From NCBI GenBank assembly GCA_036571765.1, contig BROE01000020.1, positions 8,916,240 to 8,980,239 of the forward strand: 64,000 bases of DNA, given 5' to 3'. Of the stretch, positions 14,172 through 27,600 are shown piece after piece. This stretch comes from Plecoglossus altivelis. Taxonomy: Eukaryota; Chordata; Actinopteri; Osmeriformes; Plecoglossidae. Position numbers and translations under genes: made by a program. The notes under the pieces are model-generated. The model saw only the letters and a list, made by a program, of their open reading frames with translations, had not been told where the DNA came from and searched no databases. Every line of letters begins with the position of its first letter. The first letter of the stretch is position 1.

Positions 14172-16063
14172 CAGGTGGGAGAAAGAGAGAAATAAAGAGC
14201 AGTAGGCAGGGAGAGAGATTGTTTCATGTGTGTTATATGAGATACTGGGTAGGTGAGGTTGTGGAACATGATTTAGAGGTTGAATTAATGAAACTGTTGC
14301 AGAGAAAGTAATGATTCAACAGCAGACAAATAAAAGTTGAAAGAAAACAGGAAGAGACTAGCTGGTGATTTTAATTAGAAAGTGAAGAGTTACCAGTTTG
14401 AGGGTGTGACAAGGCAGTTAATTGTCTACAGTAATTACAATGTGGTCCTTGACTGTGAGGGAGAAAAAATGGCACAGCATCAAGTCTCAACATCCCAAAC
14501 ACAAAGAGGAAGTACAGTGTCTGTGTAACAATCCTGGGAAAAAGACATCTCTGTCATTAAGATTTCAACTCTATGAATAACTGTCTGGGACACTTTCTGT
14601 TTTTCCCATTGCACATTTAACGGCACAGAGGGTGCACCCTGAAATACGATGGGAGAATAAAACATGAAAATACAGCATGTTTCTATGAGAACAGATGGAC
14701 TCCTATGGAGAAAGAACAGGAAAGAAATAGATATTGATGTGACTCATTTATCTGAGAAGATGCAAATCGTATAAAGTAAATGACGGAGAGTAAACAATAT
14801 CCCTTAAACGGGACGGAATTATTTCCCTGTTATCGGTTTAGCGTTTGATGGAAAGTGTTCATTTTGCAGTAGCTTCAAGACAAATGGACAGAATATTGTT
14901 TGGGATTTGGATGATCAAATTCAAAGCATATCAGATTCAGTATGGAAGTATTTGCACATCAAACGTGCAAGGAAAACCTCTTTCACACTTCTCTGGGGTT
15001 TACTGATAGAATTCTTACGATTTCCAAATATGGTGCTGGCTAATGTAGCAGTAAAAAAAAACACGTTTTCTCTCTGGTGGAAGGCAGATGAGACAGGAGG
15101 ATTTCCTCCACATACAGGAGGGTCCATGTGACAAGCTGTAATGGTATCATTGCTCTGATTCTGTGACAAGTGTTTTATGAAAAACGGATTAAAATCAAAG
15201 CTGGGCCCCCATGTACAAGGCAGATGGACTCCAGCTGAAAGTTCAAGTAGGATAAACACTGAAGATTGTCTCGGCGTTGCTGCGAATTGCAAAGGAAATT
15301 GTGTGAATGCGACGCATTCAATATCCCACGTCGTTGTGTTATTACTTAGCCACAGAGTTGTGTAGAATAAACTAACAGTCACCCAACTGTAGTCTCCAAC
15401 CAAAGAGGAAATAGGATGCGGAGATTGCCAGGTCACCATATGGTAACTGTCATGTCCATTTGATGCTGATATGTGTGTGTGTGAGCGTATGTAAGCAGTG
15501 TGCATTTCTGCTTTCAAGCATGCACAAGTTGCTCCCCATAAAATATGGAGTGTTGGTGTGAGGCGTGTTTGAAAGCTGTGCCATTCTGTTCGGTGCTGTG
15601 TTTAGCTGTGCAGGTGGAGCAGCATGGGAACACTGCGAGGGGAGCATTCATTACCTGTCCCTCCTGAGGGCTGCCCGCTGCAGCCAGAGCTTGTCCCTTT
15701 CAAGGCTGCTCTGGCCTGACCCACTGTCTGCTGTTTATGGAGACATCACTTCATTAGCTCTGGACTGTGCTGGACACACATAAGGCCGTACCATCTGCTC
15801 CCCCAGCCCGTCCAAGGTTAAATTTCCTCCCAGCTAGGAAGAAAGGAAGGGGGGAAATAGATTACATTAACAGGCCACGAAAGAACAAAGAGGCCAGTGC
15901 ATTTTGTTTGTTTATTTTATTTATTTTTTCGGTTATACAAGGTCAAGTTGAAAATTGTTTAAAGATCATAAATGTTTTGCTGACAATCTAACAGAGATAA
16001 CTGCTAAGTACAATATGCTAGAGTAGATAAAAGAACAACTTTGTATTTTTTTCACATGGGCTT

Positions 16064-16145
16064 GTTTGTGTGTGTGTGTGTGAGTGTGGGTGTGGGTGTG
16101 TGTGTGGGTGTCTGTGTGGGTGCGTGCACACAGATGTGTGCGCGT
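16064..16145. repeat. (GT)n microsatellite with GGGTGT variants
   Basis: GTGTGT units pass into GTGGGT and GTGCGT variants, followed by a short CACACAG turn. The compound structure is typical of fish dinucleotide arrays. Confidence 0.85.
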
Positions 16146-17297
16146 GAGTGCCTTTGTAAACACATTAAATACACTGTAAAAACATTAAAAGATTCACACA
16201 TGTATTTAATGCACCACTCAGTTAAAACAATTCACCTTGTTTTTGAAAGACCACCGTCTCTGCCAATGATGTTTGGAAGTAAGTCATCTTAAAGCCAAGA
16301 GAGCATGCCCTCCTTGGCATGGGTAATTGAGATCAACTCATATCCTGCCTGCCTCTGACTACCACCCTTGTACCCAGGTCAGCTGAGAGACGAGGGGATT
16401 GGCTAACGTAACTAATTGCCTTCCTTGGCGCTGATGACTGGTTCCATTAGTGGGGGCATGATCCCTCCCAGGAGCTCTGATGCAGAGGAGCAATTAAAAA
16501 TGGAAGAGAAATCCAACTCAACAAATGGCGCTTTGGTGAAAGCAATGCATTAGTGGAGATAATGGGGGACAATAAGATGTCCTTTACGAAGATGATTCAG
16601 GTTAAAAATAGCAACTTTCAACGTTTACAAAATTATTCATCCGGAAACAAGTCAGTATTGTTATTCTCTACAACAGACGGCTGAGCTGAGAGTGGGTATG
16701 CGTTCTATTTCTTGCTGCATGAACAGCCATCCTAACACAGCATTTTTGTACAGCATCAAGGTACCTTCACAGTAATCACATGTTCTCAGTGGAAAGCATC
16801 CCATATTCATGGCCATTCCCCTAAAAGGGTGTCAGAGATCAAACATCAATTTAAGCCTGATTAAGGGTCATTTAACTGTCTCGGTTGGACTCAAAAGAGC
16901 TGAGGGTTATGTCCCCAGAGACAAAGCCTTTAGCCTGCGTCTCCAGTGCCATGCATCTTAATATCTGGATATCCTCTGTCATCCCAGGTCTCATTAGAAA
17001 GAACTCTTCGACTGACAAACCTTGTCTTTTAATCACTAACTGATTGAAAGCTTGCATAGTAAGATACTAGGACCATGTAATAAGTTGGTGTTTCAAGTGG
17101 TCTTGATTGGTGTGTGTGGGGTATGTGTGATGTGAAAAGAATATATAAGGGTGTGGTTGGTGTGTGTGAGTTATTGATGTGAGTGTTTGTTTTTATAGAG
17201 TTAGCACGTGTACAGTGTTAAGTGTGGAGGTGGGTTGTGATCACTGTGGGGGGGGTTAGGTATGATGAGTTATTGTGTTGAATGTTGGAGAGGCGAC

Positions 17298-17721
17298 NNN
17301 NNNNNNNNNNNNNNNNNNNNNNNNNNNNNNNNNNNNNNNNNNNNNNNNNNNNNNNNNNNNNNNNNNNNNNNNNNNNNNNNNNNNNNNNNNNNNNNNNNNN
17401 NNNNNNNNNNNNNNNNNNNNNNNNNNNNNNNNNNNNNNNNNNNNNNNNNNNNNNNNNNNNNNNNNNNNNNNNNNNNNNNNNNNNNNNNNNNNNNNNNNNN
17501 NNNNNNNNNNNNNNNNNNNNNNNNNNNNNNNNNNNNNNNNNNNNNNNNNNNNNNNNNNNNNNNNNNNNNNNNNNNNNNNNNNNNNNNNNNNNNNNNNNNN
17601 NNNNNNNNNNNNNNNNNNNNNNNNNNNNNNNNNNNNNNNNNNNNNNNNNNNNNNNNNNNNNNNNNNNNNNNNNNNNNNNNNNNNNNNNNNNNNNNNNNNN
17701 NNNNNNNNNNNNNNNNNNNNN
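17298..17721. other. Assembly gap (424 N)
   Basis: Run of N. Both flanks are GT-rich: about 200 bp of degenerate TGTGTG/GGTGTG on the left and TGTGTGAATGTGGGTG on the right. The missing sequence is therefore probably a GT-rich minisatellite that could not be assembled. Open frames read through the N run have no meaning. Confidence 0.98.
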
Positions 17722-19257
17722 TGTGTGAATGTGGGTGCACGTGTTAAAAAGATGGCATTTTTCCAAACTCTCATATTCTCTCAACAATCGTAGATCTCCC
17801 AGCCAATCTCCATTTACATGCAAAGCAATTACAAGAAGGCTGAGGAAGGTGTCTCATTCCCGAGCAGAAACAATGGAAGGCAGAGGAATGTTTCGCTGTG
17901 AACGGGAGGCATTGAATGAAAGTGCACTGAGGCAGAGCACAATAGGAGTGTCGTAGGCTTGCCCTCTTAGATAATACAAACCATTTCCAATACAGGACAT
18001 GTACCATACAGACTGCCACCTGCCACAGCAGTCATGCTGCATTTGGATTGGATAGTAACCCCGGTTCTACTATAAACACAATCGAAACGCGACCTTCTGT
18101 CTACTGTCTACTATTGTCTACCCCTACACATGTGTCGATGCTTAAAGATCCATGAATGGATTAGCTCTGAACGCTATTCAAATACAGAAAACAAAAGCCA
18201 ACAATACGATCCATACCTGTCATTTAGTGCTGAAAATGTGAGATTTTTTCGTCTATTGCATTTTTCCACAACAAGCGTCACAACTATCCTACACACATAG
18301 AGAGAAATGTCTACTTCAATAAAACATTGCAGGTAGGATGTCTGACATATATTGGGGTAGCAGCAGCGATGGAGTTGGACGGTGGAGGCAGGGGTTCAGG
18401 TCAGGGAGCAGTCTGGAGGAAATGAGCAGAGACAGGAGTTGCGCTGTGGTGAGCCTGCGACACTGCCTGGCTGCCTGTCAGGACTGGTCTGCTGCCTGTC
18501 AACCAGCAACAGGAGAAGGGACAGGCAGGGACTGGGAGTGAAGGTGAGGGATGGAGTTGAGAAGGGAAGGTTTGTGTGTGAACGTGTTTGCGTGTGTGAT
18601 GGTGGGGCGGGGTGGTTGGAGACGGGTTGGAGGGGTTGGAATTGTGTGTACATCTCCGTGACAACCTAAAGCACAGGGTGAACGTGAGCTATCCCAGATG
18701 GTTTAAAACACAGCCATCCAGTCCAACGGCTCACATTTTCCACACATTGAAAAACATGATTTCTTTTGTCCCATTACCATACAATACAACAGTGGATGAA
18801 GGCTGAAAGCTGACCTAAGTTGCATGTCAGTAAAACATCAAGTAGCCCAGCCTTTCCCCCTGTCTAGATGAATGTGCTGACAGTGTGTTCAGTATGCCTG
18901 AACTGAACTGGAGTGGCAGCCTAGTTGGGAAGGTGAGGAAACTTGGCATGTACTGTATCCTGCTTGAGCCGTCCATGAATCCAAGTTCTTAAATCACTTT
19001 TAGCTGCATAACGCACACACGCATGAATATTAATACCGGGTGTTACTGGCATGCAACTGAAACACACATTCACAACACACATATGCAGCTGTCTAACCTA
19101 AAAGTCCCACATGTGTAACACACTGGATCCATGAGTGGGGGCTGAGGTCATGGCTGCTTTACAGCAAGGTGAGACAGGGGACAGCCTGTCAGAGTTCTGT
19201 AACACCACAAGCCTGACAGCACCACAAGCTGAGATGGAAGACAGTCCCCCCCGCCTG

Positions 19258-19273
19258 CCCCCCCCCCCCCCCC
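19258..19273. repeat. 16-base C homopolymer
   Basis: Uninterrupted C run followed by TCCTCCG, in intergenic DNA. Such runs are error-prone in assembly and can form i-motif/G-quadruplex structures. Confidence 0.9.
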
Positions 19274-22063
19274 TCCTCCGCACATCTCCAACAGCCGCCT
19301 TCACACATACGATCCCTGACCTCTGCAGTGTGACTGGGGGGAGAGGGGTGCTACTGCTGAGCAAGGCAAGAGAGCTGTCGGAGGGATGCATCCACAAACA
19401 CTTGACAGGCTAGGAGTTGAGATGTGAGCCCCATGATGCAAGCCAAGCGCTAAGGTGAACATTTCAATTCATGTGATTCAGCGGACCGAGCAGAAACAAA
19501 GACTTGTTGAAGAAAGAAGCCCCTCAATATGTCCACACTCTCTGCTCTGTTACTGCACTGCTTCACTGCATTCTACTGTGCTGCTGTACTTGTGTTGTAG
19601 CATACTGGTAACACACCTTAGACCTTAGAGATGGTATTTCTTTACAGATAAACATGGACACTGAAAGCCCGTCAATGGGAGGCCTTGTATATAAAGCTGT
19701 GGCAGTTGATCAATAAGAGTAATGAAACTCATGCTATCCATCCACACATCCATCGTTAGTTGAAGGTGATCGGTCCATCCATACAAACTAGGGTAGGATG
19801 CTGTGTAATCACTGGTAGTTAAGCCTTGATTGATGAGTTGCAATCAGATTCCCACGCTGCAGAGTGGACCACCCCAAGGTGAGTGTGGAAATCATTTTCA
19901 TATTGGGAAATGTACACCCGCTCCCATCTCTGAATGCCTTTTCCTTTACAGCAGACATAATCAAATTGACCGGATGAATCAGTGGTTGTCATGTAACTAG
20001 GTCTTGATGGTGTTTACCCTCTCTGTCTGTGGAACAGAGGATTGGTAATGGGCAGTGAGTTATAGCGATAATAACCCAGACTCCCTATAATAAGGTAATC
20101 AATTCAATCTGCTGTCAGTTGGCCTGGATTATCGTTCCATCTTCGTTCCCTATAGGGTGTGCCATAATTGAAGGTTTCTGCGATTATTGACTTAGGTTGA
20201 GTAAACATCTGTTTGGTAATATTTTTTGCTGAGTGCGTCCATTCATTATGGTTGGGGCCGATTAACAGAGTGCACATTCAAAGGAATATATCGGAATCCA
20301 CTTTACTCTCTGAGCTCGGATGAGTGATGACGTGTTCACCGCCTCTCAACAACAAGGCTGATTCACTTCCATTTCAACTCACTTTCTCTGCGCTTCTGTA
20401 TCTGGTTATTTGACCTCTTGGAATTGCTGGAATCAACTGTCTGCACTTTCTCAGACCTTGCATGAAACAAACACAGGAGCACACACCCAGCTCAGTCCAT
20501 TGACTATCAGTGCTGGGGAGGGAATGGTTCACAGTCTGACACCGAGGATGGAGACAGGGAAGGAACATGAATCCAGCTGTGCCATTAGGACGCAGAGCTG
20601 CCTCCCTGTCAGTGTAAATACTGTGCAGCTCAGCCGGAGGAGAGCAAGCAGAGTGATTCACTGTCAGAGAAAGCTTTGTGGACATGAACATTTTCAAGAG
20701 AAAGAGGGAGACAGAGAGATTCTCTCCACCTTCCCAGTAGGGTAATGTATCTCTCTGAGAGGAGAAGGAGAAGAGTAGAAGCCAGGGAATAGGGCTTGGC
20801 CAGGCTATTGATTAGGCTCTTGAGTAGCCTGAATTTCAGGATATCGATGCTGACATGTAGCTTCAAAATTAAATTTAAAGTGCTGTCAGCAATTGGTTCT
20901 CCATGCTATTAACTCTATAATTCCCTGGCCTTCAAAAGATTTCAAAAAGAAAAATCTATACTATACATATTGATAATAGTACTCTGGATTACACTTTCCT
21001 ATCAAAATAAGTCTGAGGGTATGGCATGAGGCCCCATTAACTTCTTCAGGTCAAACACATCTTTTGTCGTTATATCTGCAGAAATGAATACCCAGTTTAA
21101 GAAGTCTTGATGACTTTGAAAAGGGCAGAGTGTATTTTCTGGAACCTGAACATGGCAGGAGTTTTCTTTAACATCATTATAAAAACTGTCTCGAGCTGTT
21201 GAAGTTACATCACACCATTCTTCCCCTCTTGAATAATGCAGTCTCACAGTTCAAAAATGGTCAAGATAACATAATTATGTTCCTATAGACCCAAGGCTGT
21301 GAGTTCAACACAAGGTGTCTGGTTAAGAGGTGAATAAAAAGTACCTACCCAGAATGAATGGACCAACTTCTCCCTTATAATGAAGCGGTGGACTTTACCA
21401 TGTGACAAGCAAACCTTTAACTAAGACAGCCCACTGTTCAATTTGTATGTGTACAAACATTTGATCTGGATGGAATAATGGAAACAAAGAGCTCGGCTAA
21501 TGACGAGGCTCTTCATCTTCCCAACACGATGATTGTCCATTTTGTTGCTCCACAGAGTTGTGCTGTAGGGTTGCTGAGAGCAGAATTATCAATATTCATA
21601 TCAAGTCTGAATAAAAGCATGAACTTATCTGCCTTCAAGCATTTGAATATTGAGTAGCGTTCTATCGTTTCTTTCCTGGGGCTGGCTCTTGAGATGAAAG
21701 GTAAGAGAAGGACCAGGCCTGGCCTGGTCAACTGATTTTAAAATGCTGATGTGCATCCCTTGCCTTTGAAAATCAATGCTTAGCTCTCACGAGGAGCTTC
21801 TTTTTAAATATTTTCTTCTTTTTGTCACCAAGCACTGAAGCTTCAACAATATTCATTAGGATGTGGAGCAATATTGACGACAACTTAACCTATTTACATT
21901 TTATAATTGATCACTAGAGGCAGAGATGAGAGGACCAATTTTCACAGCACAGACGGACTGAGAAGCCTTTAACCTTTGCAAAAGATACATGGCTAAACAT
22001 TTTGGGAACGTGAACATGGTGTAAAAGGGTTGACTTTCCCTAAAGAAATGACTTGCAAAATGT

Positions 22064-22190
22064 GTGTGCGATGTCTGAAGAGTGCTGTTTCTGCTGTGTG
22101 CGATGTCTGAAGAGTGCTGTTTCTGCTGTGTGCGATGTATGAAAAGTGCTGTTTCTGCTGTGTGCGATGTATGAAAAGTGCTGTTTCTGA
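22064..22190. repeat. Minisatellite, 32-bp unit, about four copies
   Basis: The anchor GCGATGT recurs at 22068, 22100, 22132 and 22164, exactly 32 bp apart. Units 1-2 share GTCTGAAGAG and units 3-4 share GTATGAAAAG. The array therefore looks like a doubling of a two-variant array or successive slippage. It lies in non-coding DNA. Confidence 0.92.
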
Positions 22191-24573
22191 TGGAAGTTAG
22201 AGGGTGAAGATGAGGTGAAAGTTGAGTGCAAGAAGCTGATTAGAATCCCTGCTGAAGACGCTGGCTGCACAGTGTATCAGTCCGTCCACTCTGCACCATG
22301 CCCAGAATGCTGCTGTGAGAGTGTTTTTATCACGGCTGCCTGGCATTCGGGTGCCCCTGAATCATCCATCCCTCAGCAGCATGTTAGACTGAGAGCCTGG
22401 TTCATCTACTGCTTGGAAGGGAGAGAAGCTGCCAGTTGATCTTCTCTTACCAACCACCAATGAGGGATCGGAGCTCTGGGATCACCTTAATGACCACACT
22501 GGCAGGCAGGGTGGTACGGAGCAAGGCTGCCTGTATCCCAGGGCACAGGGTCAGAAAAGGCCTCACAGTATTGGTCCAGATAATTAACACATGCTGTGTC
22601 CTCCCTCAGGCTACGACCACACCTACCCTGTGGTTATTCCCCCCGATGGGTTAGTGATTGTGTGTGTGGACAGACAATAAGGTCAGATTTTGACCTCCTT
22701 TACAGGTGCTTAGCAACAGCCTACCATGACCCGTTGAGTCCGGCACCCTGTAATCTTTCCGGGGAATAGCAGATAGATGAGACGCAGGACCATCCTGACA
22801 CGACCATCATGCTGAGTTTGCTGTGTTCCCCAAGCATATTTTCAGACTCAGATATTCTGGACGTTATTCCAAGAAGTGGGTTTCACCCATTCATCTTCCA
22901 AAACAGTAATGTCGTAGATCAAGAAAATGGGTGAATCTGGAACTCACAAAAGCCCTGGGGGTTGTTCATTAAGACAGGTAAACAAAGACACTTATAAGAG
23001 CTTACTGTGTGTCCTCTAAGTCTCAACCTTCTAGCCGTCTGTCATGTTATCCAAAGGGGCTCCACCATGCGGCTGGTTAGGGTTTGATGGGGATAGACAA
23101 GATGTTGGCTGTGTTTGCATTGGGTGCTAGCCTGTTCAATGGCGCTGAGAGGTCCGCGTGCTGGCTCTCTTCTGGAGCATGTGCTGCTGGTGCTGTCTGT
23201 GGGACTGAGATGACCAAAGGTTCATCGTGTTCCAGCTTGAGCTTTGGTAGGGCTGCAGACCGGTGCCCGAGTCTCTTGTCAGCTTCGAACTGTCATTCGA
23301 GTGTTCTTTGTTCCCTTGGTGCTTTGCGTCAAAACATCCATCCTTCAGAGATCCAGCCTGGCAGATCAATCTCTTTTCCCTCCAGAATCCACAGAGACTT
23401 AATCACCTTGCATTGCTACAGCTTAAGATGCTTTGAGTTCTCAGCAGCATTAACATTACAGTTAATCATCTGATTTAGCATGGTTCTAAGTTCAAGAATG
23501 AAGTCTACTGTGGATTCTCTTAATGAGAATCAATGAATAATTCATAACACAAATGTACTGTATTTCCTATTCTCAGCAGTAATTTATACATTTTGAGTGA
23601 CTTTAAGACCCTGTGTATTATTCCGCCTTTCTAAAATGTATTGATTGTGTGTCTGACAGCTAAACTAGATTCATGACTTGTAATGTGTTTTGCGCAAATA
23701 AAACCATAATAGAATCCTGCATACTGTGGCAAACTTTGAATCGCTTCATCAGTTAGTATCCTTTTTGAAGTTGTATGTAGATGTTTCGTTGTAGTTTGAG
23801 GGAACATGGCGTTATGAGTCGGAACTCTAAGAAACGGTTTCTCATTTGATTGGGGGGAAGGGAATTATTCTTCTCCTTTGGGGCCAAAGAGTCTGGATCC
23901 TCCCAACATCTTTGCAGCACTCGAGACAATCGGCAGATAAATAACGGAAAGCGTTCTCAAGATAGAAAACCAAAGGCATTTGATTTCCAGAATTGCCGGA
24001 CTGAGGTACGCTACATACTGTTTAGGGAGGTGTTCTGTAAGTAACAGCAACACAATCTCAAAGTACCATATTGAATAGGCTGTATCAGGTAATATATAAT
24101 TCTCTCTGTCTGAGGAGTAGTTTCAATGCCCCATGTCAGTGTCTGGTTGCCAAGGGTGATCTTATTCTTCACTGTGTGCAGTTACTGTGGTAACTTCTGT
24201 GGGTGACTGAGACACCAAATGTATTCGTTTACGGATGGCAGGGGAACATTAATTTACCGCAATTCTTCCAAATAAAGAAGGAACGCTCTCTCTCTGCACC
24301 TTGTGTTGTTGTGAACATGGGAGTCTGTCGGAGTGAATTGATTGAAGGAAATGGATGGGAGTGGGCTTGACCTCAGAAACTGCTCTGGTAAGTGAGTTGG
24401 AGAGTGTGACTGAGTTTATAGTTTTCTATTCCATTAGGAATTGGGAGGCAGAGAATACACGCGTTGAAATTTAAGGGAGTTTCATTGGAACTTATATGAA
24501 ACCAAACTATCATAGGTGAGTCTGACAGGCCTGCCTCTCATTGTGTCACTCTCTACCTGTTTCTTTCTCTTTC

Positions 24574-24613
24574 ACAGACACACACACAAACACACACGTA
24601 CACACACACACTT
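24574..24613. repeat. CA microsatellite
   Basis: CACACA units interrupted by AAA and GTA, in intergenic DNA. Confidence 0.8.
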
Positions 24614-27600
24614 TACCTGCACATGCATTTTTCTTCCTCATTATCATCCCATCGGTGGCCTTCTGCCACCCGTGATCCCCTCGGCTCTCTATGTTGATGG
24701 AAAGCATTAATGATCAAAGCACTGCATGAAGGAATGTGTCTCTTCTGGGTTTTACCAGGAAGTCACAGGTGTATTTGTGACAAGGCATTAAATCTCAGTA
24801 AAGTCCCTGTGTAGGGATCTGTGCTGTAGGTCAAATATAGACAAAGGATCTTTAACTCTTTTGACATGGACAGTATCTAACAGACATAATAGGCGAGCCC
24901 AATGGTGCTATGTGCACCAATTACAGGCTGCACTGACAGCTGCTATCTGATATAGTTTCACAAGGAACACTTATGCCCAATGGCAATACAGTGGCCAGTG
25001 AGTTGAGGACATTGTTAGCCATTTAGGAGAAACTTTTAGGTGGACACAATAGTCTACTGCAAATAAATAAATGAAATACTGCAACAGCTTACTTAGTCTT
25101 CCTCCAGGCGTTTAATAATGTTATGAAGCACCACACATGTTGGGGTTGTCATCTCTATGGTAGATGAATGTTTCTCCAATCAGACTGATTAATAATACAC
25201 AGTGAAACTACAAAACAGATGAATACAGTCCTTGGCAGGAAACACATTCTTCGTTGTGCTGAAGCATTGCAAACAAAGTCCAAGTTGATATTTTTCAAAC
25301 TTTGTACAACACATCCCACTTAGTCCTGAAAGGGCACATCGGTGGACTTGAGTCATTTGTTACAGATGTCATTTATGTGCCCTCAGAAAGACAACTGCTG
25401 AGCCAAAACTCGACAAGAGCGATGGATCACTGGTTATTATTCTCCCAGAGTTATAATCAAAATATTAATTGTGCCGCTCTGCACCCCACCAGTATCAATC
25501 CATCTGTGAGGAGTGCATTAAATAAAGAGTAGGTTATACCTTGGAACCCACCCGGCTAATGTTTCCCAGTATTATGCACAGGCATTAGTCTTCTCAGCAG
25601 ACAGCTTGTCCTGCCACTGAATTGCTCTCTGGAGTTCAACAGCGCTTAAAAATCATTCACTCACTCATGGCTAAAGCTGTGTTTCTGCTTGCACTCTTTC
25701 TAAATGGCCATATCATTATCAGTGATGAGGGATATTTTTCTACACCTCGGTTGGCAAGTGTTTTGTTTATGTGCACAGTTGAAAATGCGAGCTCAGCATT
25801 TTTGGTGATGGATTAAAGCTTTCAATGGGGAGAGTGACATTTCTGACACTCGGATGACAAATGACTCATTTAATAAGAAGTGTTGGTTTGAGGTTGCTTG
25901 GACTTCTGGTGTCATTCCATTTTTGTGTTGGGAATTAATCAAATGAAAATAGGCCTATGAACTTTCCAGTACAGAATGGTGAAGACAAAGATGGAGACAG
26001 AATGTTTGGAAAGTTCATCTGGTGCGTGTGTGTGCCTCTCCCCTGACGTGCTCCTCGTCCACATAATATACCCTCTGTTCACTTTGAAAAATAAAGCAAC
26101 ATCTACTTCAGGCTTAATGCTAATTCTGCGTTTGTTGACCCTCCACCCTCACCTCAACATTTACACCACAGCTGACTCCCAGTATGCCAATTATCCAATA
26201 GATGATGTTAGAAGCGGATATAGAACTGCTCTACCTTATGACCACATTGAACCTGAACTGACATTAGCCTCTCACAGGTAAGGTTATAAGCATACTCAAT
26301 ATTTCATCTAAACAGGCTGACCTCAGCTGCTGTGGTTTAACATGCAGGCCTTGTTCTCCACAAGGGTTCCACTGGTCTATTATAGGAGCACTGCAACAAC
26401 AGACATTGTTCTCATATTAAACAGCGATCCACTCCTCCACACTGCCCAGATGAGTCAATTTGTTATTCGGAGGACTGCCACATAGCAGGCAGGCTGAAGA
26501 ATCAGAGTGCTTATTCCTGTGTTTCCACCGCACTGTAGTATAAAACACAACGAAAACAACAACATCCAAATAGTGAATTGAGCTTGCAGGATGTTGGAAA
26601 TGTTTGGGCTTTAAAAGCTCTTGTTGTTGGTGTGACTGAGTCCCAGACATCAGAGAGCCTGAGTACCTCCTGGTCTTGCCCCAGAAACACCCTGAAGAGG
26701 GAACAGATATAGCGCTTTCTGATCTCCCTCTATGGAAACTAATGTACTACTACATAAACATGAGGGAACTATCTATCCACAATGCATAAACTTGGGCTGA
26801 CGTGAAGAGAAATAGACTTGCATTTCGCTCTCCTATCCTCACCCCCCACTCTCCAAGCTGTGTCTGGTTTATTAGTAGACTGCAGAAGTCAATTTCCATG
26901 TCATTTAGGGCATGGCTTAGGGACAGAGTGGCAGACTGGCAGTCAAAGGTGTAAAATCTGTCCTTATCTCCCCACAACACACACAGTTCATCTTCCCGCA
27001 TATTTATAACCCACTCTGCTGTCATTTACTGCCAAAATCAGCCCATAACATTGGCACACTGTATTTCAAAAATATTAAACAAACAAAGATCATTTTTATG
27101 TTGCTGGCTTACATTAAGAGTCAAACTGCAGACTGCGAGACGGTGCAATAGTGCAGAAGTTAGGTGTATATTTAAATGTCTCAGTTAATGTACCAAACAT
27201 AATGTTAATTCATTATCATAGCAAGCAGCAACACATTTCAAAGCTTTGTCTGCCTATCCACTGATATTAATAGGAGTAGGATGAGTATTTCTATCATAAT
27301 AATGACTTTGGTTAGATTAAAACCTGAGGAGGTTGTACCATTCCATTGACCATGAGCAAACATACAGTCAATGCCATCATTGTTCTAGCAAGGGAAATCA
27401 AAACGTTGGAAAAGCATATTTCTCAATCAAATGAGGAGCAGAGGGCGTGGCCTATATTGGTACTCCTACTGGACATTAAAGCATCAGAAGTCTGATTCAT
27501 GGTTATTATTCCGCCACCCATCTGTTTTGGCTTCTGGTCTTTCGTAGTATATGGTCTAAAGAATATGAACAATTGCCTTCGTGGGACACATATGTAATTC

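Larger units (their letters stand above)
9776..17297. other. Upstream flank of cdh4, no gene recognised
   Basis: Intergenic AT-rich DNA. It holds a GA microsatellite (14142-14171), a GT microsatellite (16064-16145) and a block rich in homeodomain-type sites (about 16320-16620). The longest open frame, 14921-15517 minus (198 codons), has no recognisable domain and is AT-rich like its surroundings. No splice-consistent coding exon was identified on either strand. Confidence 0.55.

Noticed and set aside
17218..17823. Open frames of 148-201 codons spanning 17.2-17.8 kb
   Set aside because: Nearly all their codons are N from the assembly gap, so they carry no sequence information.
22040..22270. 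76-codon open frame encoding repeated HRTQQKQHSS-like units
   Set aside because: It is the translation of the 32-bp minisatellite. 32 is not a multiple of three, so the frame shifts between units and the peptide is not a real repeat protein.
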